This document shows, one piece after another, positions 54,891-64,000 of a DNA stretch of 64,000 nt. A program made the position numbers and the translations under genes. Position 1 is the first letter of the stretch. Every line of letters starts with the position of its first letter. Source of the DNA: Gigaspora rosea (lineage: Eukaryota > Glomeromycota > Glomeromycetes > Diversisporales > Gigasporaceae); assembly GCA_003550325.1 (NCBI GenBank), contig QKWP01000586.1:28311-92310 (forward strand). Reading direction: 5' to 3'. The notes below the pieces were generated by a model. The model was not told the origin of the DNA and did not search any database. It worked only from the letters and a program-made list of their open reading frames with translations.

Positions 54891-55357
54891 TTCTTATAAA
54901 TACGATTATTTATTTATTTTATTTTTTATATCGATATTATATCGATATATATGATACGGGTATTAATTATTTTTTTAAAATACATACGTATACGATTTTA
55001 TCACATTGTGATGATTGAGATGCATGATTGATCACGTGGGTACAAGGCTTTAGCTAGAACAAAACAACTTTAAATGTGGTCAAATGATCTGCAAATTTGA
55101 CCAGAAATATGAACGAACGGTTTTATTGATCATGTGATGCAAATCGCCGTGTTTTGTTTCTCTTTCGGCAGTCTGTGCAGTGACCATCCCTACTTGTTAC
55201 TTATTTAGATATTTGATTGGATAATTGGGTAAATAATTTATCGGCTATAACCGGTCATTAACCGTATGAATGACCGCGGTCAACCGGTCATAAGCGGTTA
55301 ACCGAATGACCGACCGATGACTGACCGTGACCGACCGTGCCCATCCCTAATCTCAAT

Positions 55358-56423
55358 CATTTCAGAATTTAAATGACAAGCAGGTATTATTGTAGTCATG
55401 AAGGTTAAATATAGTGGTGTAAAATTCTTGATGGTTATAATCTTGAAAAATGGACGAGCTCAATTCGTGGTTATGTTAAGTTGCAATGATGGCATTATTA
55501 TTTCATTGAAAAATTGTGCGATTCTTTCCTCAATTTTAAGTCGTGTAAAATATATACAAAATGTAATTTTTTGTAGTCATATAAGGGATCTAGAATTTGA
55601 ATAAGTGATATTTTTATTAAAAATAAATTTAATCAAGGGAAGAAGTAATTTTCACGTTTCCAATTTCTACATAAATTTCATTAAAAAATTATTTTTATTA
55701 ATTTAGTGCACATGATTAAAACTTGAATTTTTATTCACAAATAGACACATTAGAATTAATTGGGTAAATGCACGACGCAGTCTCGCTTAAACCAGGAACG
55801 TAGTATGATCGCTAGACTTATATTAGGGATCTTTGTGTAATGAAAAACTTTCTAATAATTGTAAAAATATCATTTAACCACCCATTATCTTTTGCAACCT
55901 ATTTTAAAGCATTGTTAACTATTTAATTAAAGAATAGAATCAACCAAGAATTGAAATCCTTAGAGGAGATTAAAAGTAACAATAAAAAGCAACGAAATAG
56001 CTGACTTCAACATTTTATACTAAAAATAATAAATATCTGTACATATCATGTATGTGGTTATATCAGTGTTATAACTTATGGCGGTTAAAAAAAAGATATT
56101 ATTCATCTTGTCAACTAATTAAACTTGCAGCGTACGTAGATCGAAAATAAAATTTTATTCAATATATACAAGAAAAATTTATCATGAATGTGACGTAGAA
56201 ATACACATTACTTATAATAGATCCTTTGAATAGTGATAGGCAACCTGGATGGAGGTAAACAGCTTGTGGGTTTCTCTCTTAAGACGCCGTTTATGAATGG
56301 TAGGATCTTTGCAGCATAAGTGACTCCTTTGATAAAATATTGATTATATAAAGTTGAATTACCTATGCTTAGTGATTATACCTGGGGATGGGAACATACG
56401 TAGTCTATTGTAGCAAATTACTA
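55358..56423. other. Intergenic, with one CCAGGAACG hairpin motif
   Basis: No gene recognised. At 55765-55803 'gcacgacgcagtctcgctta' + 'aaccaggaacgtag' is a further copy of the motif at 5474 and 47955. Confidence 0.5.
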
Positions 56424-56583
56424 CACAAGTTAATTACCTACGTAAAATTTTAATAATTTTTAGGAAGTTTTTTTCTTAAATTTGACCATCATTAAAAAAA
56501 AAAATACGCAAGTTAATTACCACGTAAAATTTTAATAATTTTTAGCAAGTTTTTCTTAAATTTGACCACCATTAAAAAAAAAT
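56424..56583. repeat. Two-copy tandem repeat, about 81 bp
   Basis: The units share 'caagttaattacc', 'acgtaaaattttaataattt', 'ttag.aagttttt', 'cttaaatttgaccaycatta' and an A-run. Non-coding. Confidence 0.8.
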
Positions 56584-56847
56584 TGGTCCAAAATAACCTA
56601 AAGAGAATTAAGTGGATAGAAGTTTAATACCAAATTTCGAGTAAAAAGTACGAAATATTTCGAGGGCTTGCTAGTATCAAAATGGTGTGGCACTCATTTA
56701 AATGAAGAGTGTCAATAAATGAAGTGTAAAAAAAAAGTACTATAGATTGGAATTTTAAAGATATTTATTAAGAATATCAAATGCAACAGTAAACAATGAG
56801 AATATAATTACATTTGAAACTGGTTGAACTAATAGATTTACGTGTAG

Positions 56848-56959
56848 ATTAGTGTACAGTCGAATCGTCCCAATGGTGGCTGCAACTAGCTACAACATAA
56901 GCTTAACTAGTTACTCTTAAGCAGCAACATCATTGGGACGATTCACCTGAATCACTAAT
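56848..56959. repeat. 112-bp hairpin
   Basis: 'cgaatcgtcccaatg' near 56861 and its exact complement 'cattgggacgattc' near 56932 lie within longer imperfect arms ('attagtg...gctgc' against 'gcagc...cactaat'). Likely a tiny MITE. Confidence 0.7.
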
Positions 56960-57660
56960 GTTGGTGCTTAGCTTTATTTAAAACCAATTTTCCTGCAACA
57001 ACAAAAGCAACAAAAAAAAAAGGCTTAAAATTATTGAATCAAATTTAATACTACGGATAGTCTAAAAACTGAATAACAATATAAAGATTTTAGAAAAATA
57101 AAATAGCTTTTGATTAGTTAAAATTTATGTTTACAACTTAGTGAAATCCAAATTTTAAAATTATTACCTAACTACAATCGATGCAATCTACATATTCAAT
57201 CGTGTATTGCCAAAACTGGCCTTCCGAAAACAAATCAATTTAAAAATTTTGATAATAAAATTTCATTAAAAAAATATTCATTTTCAGCAAAAATAGCCTG
57301 AATATCAAAAATAAATTTATTATCTCAAAATCATATTTTTCTTAAAGTTATATCCGGATATCTGTTTACTGTTGATTATCCGAATATGGTCATTACTAGT
57401 AAAATCGCAGTTAGAAGGGTAGTTTTAGGTTGAAAAAAAATGCGATTAAAGCTGTGTTACATGAAATTTCAATTTAATTAGATATTGTTATAAATTTTTT
57501 GTACTAACAAAAGCCATCTGACTGAGTTAATTCTAAATTAAATAGTCAATATTCTGATTAGCATTCTATTTTTAGATCGTTATATCTTTGAAGAATTGAG
57601 ATTTTCCAAACTATAATTACATTATTTTATTAAACTAATGTCTAATAAAAATTGTACTAC
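56960..57660. other. AT-rich intergenic, nothing recognised
   Basis: No supportable ORF or repeat. Confidence 0.45.
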
Positions 57661-57664
57661 ATAT

Positions 57665-57745
57665 AGTGATATGGACTGGCCCCGGTCCAATGACGGGGTC
57701 GACTTTCGGTCCCCATTTTTGTGGGCTGGACCGGTCAGTTAAAGT
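57665..57745. repeat. GGTCC/GGACC-rich block
   Basis: 'atggactggccccggtccaa' and 'gggctggaccggtcagtt' oppose each other around 'cggtcccca'. Short GC-rich island with GGTCC motifs, reminiscent of the hAT-like subterminal regions; possibly a solo element end. Confidence 0.45.
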
Positions 57746-59013
57746 AATATTAGAATTGACTCTCTTATAACGCATATTTCAGTGCAAGCAAGCAAATTGA
57801 TTAAATACCAACTAGTAGTTTACAACAATTTAGATATTTATTGGTTGACTAATTTAGATGATAAATTGGCTAACAATGAATACAAGGAAAGGATATTCAT
57901 AGACATTTAATCAACATAAAGTATTTAAAAAGCTTAAAATTGGTTATAAAATTTCAAATGGCGATTTTCCTTACATATCTGTCGAATCATCCGGATATCT
58001 GATCTGTTAATCCGATCTATATTTTTTGGTTCTTTTTAGTAACTTTTAATTGAGTTGATAATTATAATAACTGATTTTAATTATAATGATCCGATTTTAG
58101 TTGGTATTTCATTGATACAATGCTAGAAGGAGTAACGATTATGTCCCTATAAAAATTTATACTTTCAAATAACAGAAATTATTCGGCCTACCAAATCATG
58201 TAGCAGATTTATATGAGTTTTTACAAATATTGAGATAAAATGGATATTCAAATAAAATTTTTTACAGGGTATATAAAGAGGTTTCTTTTTTTAAAGAAAA
58301 ATTAAGTGTAACCCAGTTTACGTTTGCCGAAATTGAGTGCTGACCAAATACTTTCATATCACTTTACGAGTTACATTTTGAATAAACCTCTTATTATATC
58401 TAATCAGAATCAAGATTTCGTTCTTGTGATCTTTCAAGTTGATGGAAGGTAAACAGAACGAAAGATAGATAAGCAGGGATATGCCAGAAGCAACTTTGTT
58501 AGGGTGTGCAAATCAGACCATCAAATTTAAATCAGAATTAATAAACAGGAAACAATGCATTTCAAGGTTTATCGTCGGATGAAATCGTTTGATCATAAGA
58601 AAGCACATGCATTTAGATAAGCACAATTTAATTTGTTGCTCATTTTTGAATTTATTAGATAATTACTAATAATAACTTTATTTTTAATTGAATATAAAAT
58701 CACAATTTTGCATCGTTCTAGGTGGCAGTTCCTAGTATTAAAAATCATTAATGATTTACTCTTTTGCTATATCATCCAAGAATAAATAATAATGTATAAA
58801 GTTCATAAATATTTCATCCTTTTATTGCAATGAAATCACTTTCAAATTTTTCTTTTTGGTTTTATTTATCGCCATTATCCTTAGCATAGCATATGTGCCG
58901 CCCATTATTGGTAAAATTTGAATGGTTAAGCAATATTGGATTTTCTCAATAACTCAATGTACTGACTTGACTTAATTAATATATATACAAGCCGTATTTA
59001 TAAAAAATGAATT
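57746..59013. other. AT-rich intergenic, nothing recognised
   Basis: About 1.3 kb without a supportable gene. Confidence 0.45.
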
Positions 59014-59275
59014 GGTAACAGGTACAATAGCAAGAGTTACCGCATCTGAAAATTTTGAAAACAGCCAAGTAATAGTTGTAGAAGAGTCAATTGCTCATAA
59101 TGGTCTCAGTTTGTGGATACCCGAAAATTATACCAACGCTTGGCTCATTTTCAATGTTGTACTGTAGATATCGCTAAAAGGTCTAAAGTTGGCAGTCCAT
59201 ACAACAATAGTCAAGATGTCTGTTTTCGTTTTCATGGAAGCTTAAACATTTGGGATATAGACCTTTGTTAATACT
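59014..59275 (+). pseudogene. Unidentified coding relic
   Basis: One frame reads 'NELVTGTIARVTASENFENS', 'QVIVVEESIAHNGLSLWIPE' and 'NYTNAWLIFNVV' to a TAG near 59165. The next frame continues 'VDIAKRSKVGSPYNNSQDVC' and 'FRFHGSLNIWDIDLC'. Composition is protein-like and less AT-biased than the flanks, but no family is recognised. It could be a decayed exon. Confidence 0.3.
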
Positions 59276-60309
59276 GTGCAAAACGGTAGCTGCACTATAA
59301 CGTGTTACACAGCGAATTTTGCCAATCTCTTTAATGATCACTTAAATTAGTTTCATTGTTATCTATATTACTTTTTAATTTATTTTATATTTATTCATTA
59401 GAAATTTATAAATTTAATCGGTCTTAATAAAATCATAAATAATTTCCGTTAAAAGACTATTTTTTTTTATTGGTTAATAATAAAATAAAATAAAATAAAA
59501 ATAAAATAACTTTGAAGGATTACTGTAGAACATATAATTATCATTCTACTATCAATAAAAAATGTGGTGTTTAATAGGGTGGGTGGAGTTTTGTGCATCT
59601 CTAAAATTAATAAAAAAAAATGATAATGGAAAATTAATGTTAGGTATGAATAAGTCGCATATTTTTTATTCAGAGTCATAAAGAAAGCAATCTCCGATAA
59701 GCAAGATATTATTATCAATTTTGTAAACGCGTATTTTTGCACATGTGTCATTCATAGATTATAGAATAATATATTTGTTGTTTTACAATTAGGTTTACAT
59801 TCGTGTCAAGATTTATAACGTTATTTTTGTTCAATTGGTAAATATATTTTAAAATGATGCGTAACATAATTTTAAAAGTCCTAGTATTACAATCAATTGA
59901 GGGACCTCATAACTTTTTTTTGTAAAGTCTGGATTTTTTATTTTAAATTTTCTCTTTATTATACCTTTTTTTTTTCTTGAATTTGTTGCAAAATCATTGA
60001 CCACCTGATTAGACAATTTCAGTGGTGACCAGTGATCACGTTGACCAATTTCATATCAATATAGTCTGTAATAAATTGAAAGTTTAGATAAAGTATGTTA
60101 CAAAATGATGTACCGGTAATGATAAATTCATATGAAATGCAAAGTAAAAAGTACTTTGCGGTATTTCGATCTGATTTATACAAATTCTGACCGCAGCACA
60201 CCTTCAAGATACAACAACCTGTAACTCAAAATAATTAGTAACGATTATATTTTTCTAATGTATTAAATTCAATTTCATGCGCACTGACTTCCATTCTTTT
60301 CAAATAATG
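59276..60309. other. AT-rich intergenic, nothing recognised
   Basis: Minus-strand open frames here are hydrophobic, low-complexity and not supportable. Confidence 0.45.
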
Positions 60310-60640
60310 GTGATACTCGTTTACCGTTTGTGAGAGCAGTTGAACATTATCTATATTCGCTCCTTATATCACAAAATACCCGTTATAAGGTTCAAACTTG
60401 AAAACGATTAAATGATGCAGCAAAAAAAGGGCCTGTAACTATTGAACGCATAGAAGGATCTACCAGGATTATCTTGGCTGGAAACTAAAGAAGGTATTCG
60501 TAAATCAACAAATCGCCTTGACGATATTTTGTGTCTTACTGAAAATGGAAATCAACGGGTTCAACAAATTCATAGAAAGGAAAGTGATATTCAAGCTTAT
60601 TCAAGTTTTGGTTTTGTTTTGTGGGAGCTGTCAAATACTA
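60310..60640 (+). pseudogene. Unidentified coding relic, possible kinase tail
   Basis: Frame 1 reads 'FSNNGDTRLPFVRAVEHYLY' and 'SLLISQNTRYKVQT' then, after TGA, 'KRLNDAAKKGPVTIERIEGS'. A later frame reads 'TKEGIRKSTNRLDDILCLTE' and 'YSSFGFVLWELSN'. The last piece resembles the IYSFGxVLWEL motif of TKL-like kinases, but the supporting kinase motifs are missing. Confidence 0.25.
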
Positions 60641-60835
60641 CGTGATGGAATTGGCGAACGTATTGAAACATGTATCATTATTTAATCAAGAACTATCTTG
60701 ACATACACAAATGTAAATATGAAATATTATCAAGTTCATGCTTTCCGAGATTGAAAAAGGATTTCCAGTACTTATGATCATTAAAGGCAACTTTGATGAA
60801 TATCATGATAATTTCAATTCAACTTTGACCATTGT

Positions 60836-61385
60836 GTACTACATTATCGCTCTTTTCGATTTAGTTGGATTTGCCATTATGTGATTTTTTGCAAGCTCCG
60901 TGAGTCCCATGATTACGATACAAGAAATTACCTAAATAAATAAAATTTAAAAAAACAATTAAATAAAATTTTTGGTATTTTTATTATTATTAAATGCGTT
61001 CTGAAAAATATAACAAATTTAAGTGATTACATATATTGTAATCATGGAACACAGGTTGATCAAATCAAACTAAATTGAAAAGAGCGATAATAAGTTTTGT
61101 AACAAAAAAAAATGGTCTACAGTAATTCATGATAAAAATTACGGTAATTATTGCAAACCAGTTCAAACTTAAATAAAATATTATGTATCATTGGAATAAC
61201 AAGTTTTGTAACAGAATTATTACAGTAACTCATAATAGAATTCGTGTTAATTCCGATGAAAACTAATTCAATCTTAACCACACACTACGTGCCACTGGAA
61301 TAACGAGTAAGTTTGTAAGAGAATTTTTACAATAACTTATTGCAGAAAATACACATAAACACAACCACATCAATCATAAAAGAAA
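60836..61385. repeat. Dispersed non-coding repeat, copy 2
   Basis: Collinear with 541-1020 in the same orientation: 'caagaaattacctaaat', 'caaactaaattgaaaagag', 'taagttttgtaacagaatta' and 'tggaataacgagtaagttt'. Confidence 0.6.
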
Positions 61386-62259
61386 GGTAAGAGCACCGGT
61401 GGTGCCGCAACTAATCATATATGATATAATCCTATAAGTAATAGACACTATAGAGTTTAAATCGGTCAAGCAAAGCGAGGCCAAACTATAAATAGCTTAA
61501 ATTTTCTTATTTATTTGGTCGTTTAACCATCTTAACCAGTTAATTCAATTAGCATTAAGACAATCCTGACCTATGATCAACATAATTCGCCTAGCGTTAA
61601 AAAAGATTTTTCACATATTTAGATAAACGGTTCCAATTCTATAAACTTCTGTACTTTATAATTCTAATCAAAGTTGTTTTTAATTTATTAAGTACTATCA
61701 ATTTAAAATCCGTAATCAAATTTTATGTACTTATTTATACTTTACGAACAATTAGCTAGACGTAGCAGGCATGACTAATTTTTAAATATTTGCTTGGTCA
61801 AGTCAATAAATTTAGTTGACTTTACACATTTAATTTTTAATAATTAAGACTGACGGCGAATCCGCCACATGATCTTATGCTAGTTAATAGTATTATAGAA
61901 TATAATAGAAAAAGTTTTTTAATGGCATGTCTTATTATTTTTCTATTCTTTATATTACCTATCATCATTTTTGGTTTAACCATCATAAATATTTCAATCA
62001 AATAATGAAAATTTTGTTAATGGTGTTGGCAATTATAATACTATAGGATTAAACCTAATCGATTACAGATATCACGTGACTAAATAATTGATTAATTGTT
62101 TAGTTGTTTAAATTGTTTAGTTGTAAGTTGTATAGTTGATATTACAAAATAAGGTAGCAGCGCAACGTGGTTGCACCAAAACCAGGAATGGGAAAATTAT
62201 TTAAGGATAAGCATAGTCTGGGGTTATTGATAGTAATTAGTTACTTTGATATACTTATC
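61386..62259. other. Intergenic with CCAGGAATGG hairpin copy
   Basis: No gene. At 62151-62195 'ataaggtagcagcgcaacgt' + 'ggttgcaccaaaaccaggaa' is the fourth copy of the hairpin/CCAGGAACG motif. Confidence 0.5.
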
Positions 62260-62741
62260 ATAAGGTGAATAGGGGTAATTTGGCGAATTTTGATATCTCA
62301 TGATCTAAAGATCAGAATCGAATAATTTTTATACCATTCAAATTCGTCTCGATGAGACGAATTGAATGGTACCAAGCTCACATGGTTCGGTCACAAGATA
62401 TTTCGATTATTTACCATGTTACACTTCCTCAAAATTCCCCTCAAGGATCATTTTTGTGCAACATATAATCAATAATATTTTGTGATCCAGTGATCAGAAT
62501 CGGATAAACTTTATATTATTCGAATCATCTCATCGAGATGAATCGAATGGTATAAAAATTATTCAATTCCGACCACTGGATCACACAAGATACCATCAAT
62601 TTGCCAAATTACCCCTACCTCTCTAAAATTTAAGCTTTTTGATACAATGTATAATCCATTTAATGCCACTTTAAAACAGGATAAAAAAAGTTTTTATATT
62701 AGTTATGTTAACTTCACCAAATTAGCCCTATTCACCTTATG
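62260..62741. mobile_element. Foldback element, 482 bp
   Basis: The outer ends CATAAGGTGAATAGGGGTAA and the reverse complement of the right end, CATAAGGTGAATAGGGCTAA, match 19 of 20, continuing with TTTGG. Inside are a short perfect hairpin around CGTCTCGATGAGACG (62333-62370) and a 105-bp hairpin (62481-62585) with arms 'gtgatccagtgatcagaatc' and its near complement, centred on CATCTCATCGAGATG. Non-coding; target-site duplication uncertain. Confidence 0.75.
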
Positions 62742-62839
62742 TTTATAATATCTTTTTTTTTGAATGAAAACTTTTATTTTTTAGCATGTATATACAAGGA
62801 CCCTAAAATATACATAAATAGGTCAGGTTAATTATAAAA

Positions 62840-63497
62840 TACTCCCTAAGTGCACACCCTTCTTAAGTGCACACCTTAGCCTGGTCCCAAGCTTGGGACT
62901 TAATAATAAGTGCACACCCTCCAACCTCTGCACATGCATAGATTTTGTGGTCCTGGACTTATATATGCACCTCCATAAATGCACGCATGTGATCTTCAAC
63001 CAATTAAAATACAGGATGACTATGTGATTAGAATATTTATTTTAAAATTTTTCTGAGAACTTTGTTTTTGATGTCACGTAATTAAATGATTCCCATATTT
63101 TTGAGATCACAATAATTATATTTTCTACTCTGATTAGGCCCAATTAAATTCTGATAGCAGCTAGAGGCAGTCAAAATTGAAAATCAATAATTATGGAGTT
63201 TAATTGTTCAATAAATAAAGTAATTGATAATTGTTTAATTAATTTTATGGGCAAGTATTTAAGAAAAAGAAGCAATTCAATTTTTAATAATTCTTTCTCC
63301 TTTATTTTAACAACAAAACTATTGATAATACAAACATTACCTAGTTTTGGCATTCCTGAACACAAGTATTATCAATTATATACATTGGTTCTTTCTTCTA
63401 ATTGGCTATACATTTTTTATATATTTCTATAAATGTATGCCCTCTATAAATGCACACTTATGCCTGGTCCTAATGGCATGCACTTAGGGATGTTTAA
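62840..63497. mobile_element. MITE, about 660 bp, CCCTAAGTGCA ends
   Basis: The left end 'actccctaagtgcacaccct' pairs with the reverse complement of the right end, 'catccctaagtgcatgccat'. AAGTGCACACC is tandemly repeated at the left end, and 'cctggtcc' occurs near both ends. This layout mirrors the element at 6420-7150. Flanks are AT/TATA-rich, so a TA target is likely but ends are accurate only to a few bases. An 80-codon frame inside (63193-63432) shows no known protein. Confidence 0.65.
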
Positions 63498-63589
63498 CTA
63501 TAGAAAGATTTGCAAAAAATCTCAAAAATAAGCATAAAAATTACTATAACAGTTAACCAATTTGTCATACTATTTTGAATTAGTTTTTA

Positions 63590-63690
63590 GTTATATATAA
63601 ATTTATAATAAACCATATAAAATTACTATAAACTTTGAAGCTATGATGTTTCTTTCCCTATATATTAACTTAAAATTAAATTTTTTGAGA
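63590..63690. repeat. Arm fragment of the 30936-31845 palindrome family
   Basis: 'aaaattactataaactttga' followed by 'tgtttctttccctatatatt' and 'aacttaaaatt' resembles the outer left arm at 30960-31020. Confidence 0.45.
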
Positions 63691-63750
63691 ATATAGAACA
63701 AGGGGAGAAAAATAAATCTTCTGTAACTCTACTCACTGATCACCTGTACC

Positions 63751-64000
63751 CAGTGTTGTCACTTGGACGTGTCCATACTATGTTTTTGTCCAACGTCCAA
63801 GATTGTCCAAAATCATCCAAGCCTATGTTCCATGTTTAACTAATCAATAAAGTAATTTAAAAAAATATATAATTATATATTTTTTTAGGTGCTGGACTCA
63901 TTGGTGAAAAAATTAAAATAGATTATCTTAATAAAATTTTAAGTAATTTTAATTTGAAAAAATGTTCAAAATGTCCAAAAAATGTCCAAGTGACAACACT
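63751..64000. mobile_element. hAT-type MITE, cut by window end
   Basis: The left end CAGTGTTGTCACTTGGAC is matched inverted by GTCCAAGTGACAACACT at the last bases of the window; the final G would lie at 64001. CAGTG ends fit the hAT consensus. Internal GTCCAA/TGTCCA motifs are repeated subterminally. The left 8-bp flank is CCTGTACC; the right flank is outside the window. About 251 bp, non-coding. Confidence 0.75.

Larger units (their letters stand above)
51539..55054 (-). mobile_element. Mutator-like element (MULE), 3.5 kb, long TIRs
   Basis: The left terminus 'gctaaagccttgtacccacg' followed by 'tgatcaatcat.catctcaat.atcaca' is matched inverted at the right terminus ('..gggtacaaggctttagc'). 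Pairing continues through 'aaaatcgtatacgtatgtat' and 'atatcgatataatatcgata' and on into a repeat array, giving TIRs of roughly 500-700 bp (51539 to about 52200; about 54480-55054). MULEs typically have long TIRs. The 9-bp flanks are TAGGGGTCC and TAGAACAAA, with no clear duplication, so flank decay or rearrangement must be assumed. The minus-strand gene inside is a MULE transposase. Confidence 0.85.
47321..55349. mobile_element. hAT-like element with nested insertions, exact 8-bp TSD
   Basis: The left end TAGGGATGGGCACGGTC and the right end GACCGTGCCCATCCCTA are perfect 17-bp inverted repeats. ATCTCAAT precedes the left end (47313-47320) and follows the right end (55350-55357), an exact 8-bp duplication. 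TAGGG ends and an 8-bp TSD indicate hAT. Subterminal regions are dense in GGTCA/TGACC motifs (GACCGGTC, TGACTGGTC) in both orientations, as in many hAT elements. Without the 3.5-kb MULE the element is about 4.5 kb, and no hAT transposase was found in it, so it is probably non-autonomous. Confidence 0.85.

Noticed and set aside
59467..59751. 94-codon minus-strand hydrophobic ORF
   Set aside because: Low-complexity AT-driven composition; nothing supports a membrane protein gene.
63193..63432. 79-codon ORF as a small protein
   Set aside because: Located inside a TIR-bounded non-coding element; no motif.

Overview
The window is AT-rich fungal chromosomal DNA, almost entirely repetitive. The kinds of remnant present (Sel1-repeat/protein-kinase genes, BED-finger DUF659 hAT transposases, FAR1-like/SWIM MULE transposases, piggyBac, CENP-B-type pogo/Tigger transposases, several non-LTR lineages) and the short GT..AG introns suggest an arbuscular mycorrhizal fungus, most likely Rhizophagus-like. 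That assignment is inference from family content; there is no rRNA or marker gene. Two assembly gaps (runs of N) lie at 4582-4978 and 22684-23053.

Layout. 1-9038: dispersed repeats, foldback DNA, a 1.2-kb inverted-repeat element (2517-3746) and two TA-flanked MITEs (6420-7150, 7934-8312). 9039-19579: a piggyBac element with decayed TIRs, inserted in an older tandem-repeat array and itself split by a 7.5-kb LINE on the minus strand (10559-18050). 19580-24180: continuation of the array, a foldback element, a decayed RT fragment, gap 2. 24180-27255 and 39085-42285: two direct copies, 15 kb apart, of a segment carrying a Sel1-kinase gene. The first copy is frameshifted; the second (39601-41563) is the only gene in the window that looks intact, although it has lost a conserved C-terminal tail to a stop codon. 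Between the copies lie a pogo/Tigger element (28229-30916), a 0.9-kb palindrome, a full-length 5.7-kb LINE on the plus strand (32081-37771) with a MITE in its 5' region, and another MITE (38288-38539). 42459-47155: a complete hAT element with TIRs and a near-perfect 8-bp TSD. 47321-55349: a second element with hAT-type ends and an exact 8-bp TSD, containing a retroposon insertion, a small TIR element and a 3.5-kb Mutator-like element (51539-55054). 55350-64000: mostly featureless AT-rich DNA with small hairpins, two unidentified coding relics, a second copy of the left-end repeat and three more MITE/foldback elements.

How it fits together. This is a graveyard and nesting ground for transposons. 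Insertion order can be read from what interrupts what: tandem array, then piggyBac, then LINE1; hAT-like, then MULE. Nearly every transposase or RT is broken, and several independent elements have lost a catalytic Asp to Asn or a Cys to Tyr, or gained stops, through changes that all look like G:C to A:T transitions. The host contribution is the duplicated Sel1-kinase gene, predicted to encode a cytosolic Ser/Thr-type kinase with an N-terminal solenoid. No tRNA, rRNA or CRISPR was seen. Functional calls rest on motif recognition by eye, with no database search.
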